Below are positions 61,414-64,000 of a stretch of DNA of 64,000 nucleotides, one piece after another. The notes under the pieces are model-generated. The model saw only the letters and a program-made list of their open reading frames with translations. It ran no database searches and was not told the DNA's origin. The position numbers were made by a program, and so were the translations under genes. The stretch spans positions 12,632 to 76,631 of the forward strand of contig JBOEGA010000046.1 in NCBI GenBank assembly GCA_050633205.1, read 5' to 3'. Numbering within the stretch: position 1 is the stretch's first letter; every line of letters begins with the position of its first letter. The stretch is from CBDHHC01 sp050633205. GTDB taxonomy: Bacteria > Pseudomonadota > Alphaproteobacteria > Rhizobiales > CBDHHC01.

Positions 61414-61437
61414 AGGCTCGCTCAGGCGGGCCTTTTT
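61414..61437 (+). terminator. Intrinsic terminator after pnp
   Basis: AGGCTCGC / GCGGGCCT (one G-U pair) with loop TCAG, then TTTTT. It lies 40 bases after the pnp stop and closes the long rimP-pnp gene run. Confidence 0.92.
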
Positions 61438-61457
61438 ATTGTGTGGTGGTGATGTTG

Positions 61458-61826
61458 ATGATTAAAATATTTTTTAGGATTTTTCTGGCTGTATTTATGA
61501 TTACAGCTGGTGTTCTGCATTTTATTTCCACTGACGGGTTTGCCCAAATTGTTCCGGCATGGTTGCCCTGGCCAAGGGAGCTGGTGCTAATCAGTGGGGT
61601 ATTCGAGATTGCCGGCGGACTTGGTCTGCTGTTGCCATTGACACGGAAATGGGCCGGATATGGGTTGATCCTGCTTTATATTGCTGTGTTGCCTGCTAAT
61701 ATTAATATGGCTATCTATCGAATTCAGCCGCTTGATTTTGAAATACCGGATTCTGTTTTATGGGCGCGTATTCCGTTTCAACTGGTGTTTATAGTCTGGG
61801 CATGGTGGGTATCACGCGAAGTCTGA
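61458..61826 (+). CDS. DoxX-like membrane protein
   Basis: A 122-residue protein with four hydrophobic helices. FFRIFLAVFMITAGVLHFIS, then PRELVLISGVFEIAGGLGLL and LLPLTRKWAGYGLILLYIAV match the DoxX family, whose members are linked to quinone or thiosulphate metabolism in some cases but mostly lack a known role. ATG 61458 has GTGGTG 8 bases upstream; ATG 61452 and GTG 61443 are also in frame. It overlaps by 15 bases the end of the convergent LysR gene. Confidence 0.85.
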   Translation: MIKIFFRIFLAVFMITAGVLHFISTDGFAQIVPAWLPWPRELVLISGVFEIAGGLGLLLPLTRKWAGYGLILLYIAVLPANINMAIYRIQPLDFEIPDSVLWARIPFQLVFIVWAWWVSREV

Positions 61827-62702
61827 CTGGTGCTGTTTGAAGAGTTTGTACAGCGCGTTTTTTGTTTTTCGGATATGGCTCCGGGTTTTTGCTTCCTCGT
61901 GACTGACAAGCCATTGGGTATGGGTGAGTTCGTCTATTGTGTCTGAGCACTTTTCCAGTTGGGGGATGGCGTTTCCGATAAAGCACGGAAGGATTGTAAG
62001 TCCTGCTCCCTGCATTATTGCTTCAAGAAGGATCTGGCGACTATCGCAGGTGATTTTTGCTATGCCTCCCAGATGCTGGTGGAGCCAGAAGGCTGATGAA
62101 CCGGCAGCCCCCGCTTTTGATGGCAAGATCCAGTCGCATTCGCTGAAACGCTTATCGGTAAAGGCAGCAGGGTGGGATGCCAGATAGTTTTTTTCTCCGA
62201 AGATGGCGAAGCTGACCTGCCCCATGCGTCTTCTGATCAGTCCCTGCTGATTGGGCATCTGATTTCGTATTCCAATATCTGCTTCACGGCGAAGTAAATT
62301 TAGAAATGATGTGTCACTGATTAGCTGGAGTCGGATATTTGTTGCCTGCATAAGTGTGTGTAAATGCCGGGAGATGAAGAGGCTCGTCCAGGTTCCGGCA
62401 GTTACTTTTACCATTGGTCTTGGGTCGAGATTCTGGTGCCAGCTTTGTATCAGTCCTGCCTGTATGTCCATTTCGCTGACTTTTGCCAGTAGTTCATGAC
62501 CATGAGATGTAAGAGTGAAGCCCGTTTTATGGCGGTCGAACAGTTTTACCCCCATATCGGTTTCAAGCTGGCTTATTCGTCTGCTCAGGGTTGGTATGCT
62601 TGCTCGTGTTTCATGTGCTGCTCCGGCAAGTCCGTTTGATTTTGCGACTGCCAGAAACAGTCGCAGGTCATCCCAGTTCAGTGTTTCATTTTTGAAAGGC
62701 AT
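61812..62702 (-). CDS. LysR family transcriptional regulator
   Basis: A 296-residue regulator. The HTH is LRLFLAVAKSNGLAGAAHET with IPTLSRRISQLETDMGVKLF, close to the LysR consensus. The effector domain follows from about residue 90. The divergent gene at 62801, encoding a monooxygenase-like protein, is a likely target over a 98-base spacer. No operator was defined. Its end overlaps the DoxX-like gene. Confidence 0.92.
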   Translation of the reverse strand: MPFKNETLNWDDLRLFLAVAKSNGLAGAAHETRASIPTLSRRISQLETDMGVKLFDRHKTGFTLTSHGHELLAKVSEMDIQAGLIQSWHQNLDPRPMVKVTAGTWTSLFISRHLHTLMQATNIRLQLISDTSFLNLLRREADIGIRNQMPNQQGLIRRRMGQVSFAIFGEKNYLASHPAAFTDKRFSECDWILPSKAGAAGSSAFWLHQHLGGIAKITCDSRQILLEAIMQGAGLTILPCFIGNAIPQLEKCSDTIDELTHTQWLVSHEEAKTRSHIRKTKNALYKLFKQHQSDFA

Positions 62703-62800
62703 ATTTCTATTTCTTGTATTTATTTGCTGAAGTTTGAGCCTGATAGTCAGCCATTATAAAGATATCATAGTTTTTGAAAATGAATTAAAAAAAGGAAAAT

Positions 62801-63100
62801 ATGACGATGTCAGATAATGTGAAGGTTGTTGTGACGTTTGATGTTCTGGAAGAGAAGCTGGAAATTTTTGAAGGTATTATGACTTCTCTGAAGACAGATC
62901 TTCCAAAAGTGGATGGGTGTAACAGTATTGTTATTCACAGAGATCAGGATGATGCCAGTGTTTTTGTTCTGGTTGAAGACTGGGACAGCCGGGAAATACA
63001 TGACGCTCATATAGCGACTGTGGTTGAATCCGGTGGGTGGGCGACAATAGAGGCTATGCTTAAAAGTGCTCCTGTTACACGAAATATGAGCGTGTACTAG
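62801..63100 (+). CDS. ABM-domain monooxygenase-like protein
   Basis: A 99-residue dimeric alpha/beta barrel protein of the antibiotic biosynthesis monooxygenase (quinol monooxygenase YgiN-like) type. KVVVTFDVLEEKLEIFEGIM, CNSIVIHRDQDDASVFVLVE and WDSREIHDAHIATV fit the fold. Such proteins may act on quinols without a cofactor, but many have no known activity. AAGGAAA lies 6 bases before ATG 62801. Divergent from lysR. Confidence 0.85.
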   Translation: MTMSDNVKVVVTFDVLEEKLEIFEGIMTSLKTDLPKVDGCNSIVIHRDQDDASVFVLVEDWDSREIHDAHIATVVESGGWATIEAMLKSAPVTRNMSVY

Positions 63101-63268
63101 AGTATGTCGCGTTTAGTCAGATTCATTTTGCGGGAATTTTTACGTTATTATCTACGTTTTAAAGTATCGAAAATACTCCAGTATTCCCGGAACTTTAAAA
63201 CTTAATTCCTTCCTCGGCAAAGTGAACCCGATTAAACACTACAAGCTCCAGGTGCAACCAAAAGAGCT

Positions 63269-63658
63269 TTACTGTATTTTTTTTAATGCCAGTTCAGCTG
63301 CTTTTCTGATCCAGAGGTGATTATCTTTTTTTGCCCTGATCAGGTGAGGGACTGCCTTTTTGCTTTTCATCTCTCCCAGCAACCAGGCAGCCCGCATTCC
63401 TGATCCAGCCGCTGTGGATTGTGTGAGAATAATGATTAGTTTTTGTTCCAGATATTCTTTAGCAGGTGGGGATTGGGTCAACTTTTTTATTGTAGTGAGA
63501 AACTTACCGGTGTTCAGGTGTTTGCGCTGCATTTCTGACAGAAGGTTATTCAGGTTTTCTTTTGTTTCCTGATTGAGATTGTCTGAATGGGCTGAGTGAA
63601 AAAAGGTCAGGGTAAGCAGAATTGTTATTATGATGAGAGTCACTTTATTTGTTTTCAC
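63269..63658 (-). CDS. Secreted HEAT-repeat-like protein
   Basis: A 129-residue protein. Residues 1-25 are a signal peptide (IIITILLTLTFFHSAHS, likely cut before DNLN). The mature part is helical and ends in one recognisable HEAT/PBS-like repeat, GMRAAWLLGEMKSKKAVPHL followed by IRKAAELALKKIQ. The start is GTG with AGGGA 9 bases upstream. No catalytic motif. Partner binding in the periplasm is inference. Confidence 0.7.
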   Translation of the reverse strand: MKTNKVTLIIITILLTLTFFHSAHSDNLNQETKENLNNLLSEMQRKHLNTGKFLTTIKKLTQSPPAKEYLEQKLIIILTQSTAAGSGMRAAWLLGEMKSKKAVPHLIRAKKDNHLWIRKAAELALKKIQ

Positions 63659-63761
63659 AAGATGGGTCCCTGACAGTTTTTATTACCTCTCAGGTAATTG
63701 ATACAGTTTTGTGGCGGTTATAGGTTTGTGCCTGATGAGTAATTTTTTGCAGGAGCCTGTA

Positions 63762-64000
63762 ATGCATATTCTGTCTGGTGCCATGTTGTTTATTGTGGGC
63801 GTTATCCATTTATTGCCTGTCACCGGTGTTTTAGGTGCAGGGCGCCTTTCTGCTTTGTACGGCATCGAGGTTGTTGATCCGAATCTGCTTATTCTTATGC
63901 AGCATCGGGCAGTTTTATTCGGGTTGCTTGGTTTATTTCTGGTTGGAGCTGCGTTTTTTTCCGGTTGGAGATGGCCCGGATATGCAGCGGGATTTATCAG
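63762..64000 (+). CDS. Membrane protein, partial (C-terminus beyond right edge)
   Basis: 79 codons are visible from an ATG with AGGAG 6 bases upstream. Two hydrophobic helices (LSGAMLFIVGVIHLLPVTGV and AVLFGLLGLFLVGAAFFSGW) flank a loop ending IEVVDPNLLILMQHRAVLFG. This pattern is found in small membrane proteins often mislabelled as phosphopantetheine adenylyltransferase; no CoaD motif is present. Function unknown. Confidence 0.75.
   Translation, partial: MHILSGAMLFIVGVIHLLPVTGVLGAGRLSALYGIEVVDPNLLILMQHRAVLFGLLGLFLVGAAFFSGWRWPGYAAGFI

Overview
The window reads as chromosomal DNA of a free-living alphaproteobacterium. The core gene orders are those commonly seen in that class: mutS-glnD, murJ-trpS-uspA-nifU-tsaB-rimI-fur-plsC-miaB-phoH-ybeY-corC-lnt-HTH-metK-trmB, and rimP-nusA-ylxR-infB-rbfA-truB-rpsO-pnp. 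The composition is AT-leaning by eye. A phasin gene, a porin, an Amt-type ammonium protein and several cyclic-di-GMP proteins suit an aquatic or marine heterotroph outside the high-GC model genera. Genus and order cannot be fixed from the sequence alone, and no rRNA or tRNA gene was recognised.

Layout. (1) 1-11.5 kb is an accessory region: a partial MFS transporter, a small P-loop kinase-like protein, two paralogous membrane GGDEF-EAL proteins (one intact at 2566-4569, one broken by a single missing base at 8114-10140), a DUF3088 thioredoxin-like protein, an ECF sigma factor translationally coupled to a membrane-anchored YfbK-type VWA protein, and a divergent NAD(P)-binding oxidoreductase/HxlR regulator pair. 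Palindromic intergenic repeats are scattered through it. (2) 11.5-12.5 kb holds an orphan PemK/MazF-like toxin gene, a candidate small RNA with its own promoter and terminator, and three tandem 32-33 bp repeats, just before ffh. (3) 12.5-15.1 kb is ffh-rpsP-rimM; the trmD-rplS pair that usually follows is absent. (4) 15.1-25.3 kb is mixed: an HD-GYP protein with a degenerate receiver, ppa, a phasin, a three-repeat RTX-like protein, a small membrane protein, typA, a GNAT acetyltransferase, an SDR, and an ammonium transporter fused to a chemoreceptor signalling domain that now carries a frameshift and a nonsense codon. (5) 25.3-61.4 kb is housekeeping: maeB, mutS, glnD, porin, murJ, trpS, uspA, nifU, tsaB, rimI, fur, plsC, miaB, phoH, ybeY, corC, lnt, an XRE regulator, metK, trmB, then the nusA-infB transcription/translation operon to pnp. 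(6) 61.4-64 kb is accessory again: a DoxX-like protein, a LysR regulator, an ABM-domain monooxygenase-like protein, a HEAT-repeat lipid-free secreted protein and a partial membrane protein.

Themes. Cyclic-di-GMP turnover has three genes in 14 kb (two GGDEF-EAL, one HD-GYP). Nitrogen status is represented by glnD and the ruined Amt-chemoreceptor fusion. Translation and RNA decay are concentrated in the rimP-pnp block, which has a readable promoter and an intrinsic terminator in its leader. Regulatory sites that can be read directly are a 20-bp-spaced operator pair over the phasin promoter, an Irr/ICE-like palindrome before nifU, and a palindrome between the HxlR regulator and its divergent target.

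The strongest leads are the Amt-chemoreceptor fusion, the candidate small RNA beside ffh, the rimP leader with a possible AUU start, and the ECF sigma/VWA pair. None is proven novel from sequence alone.
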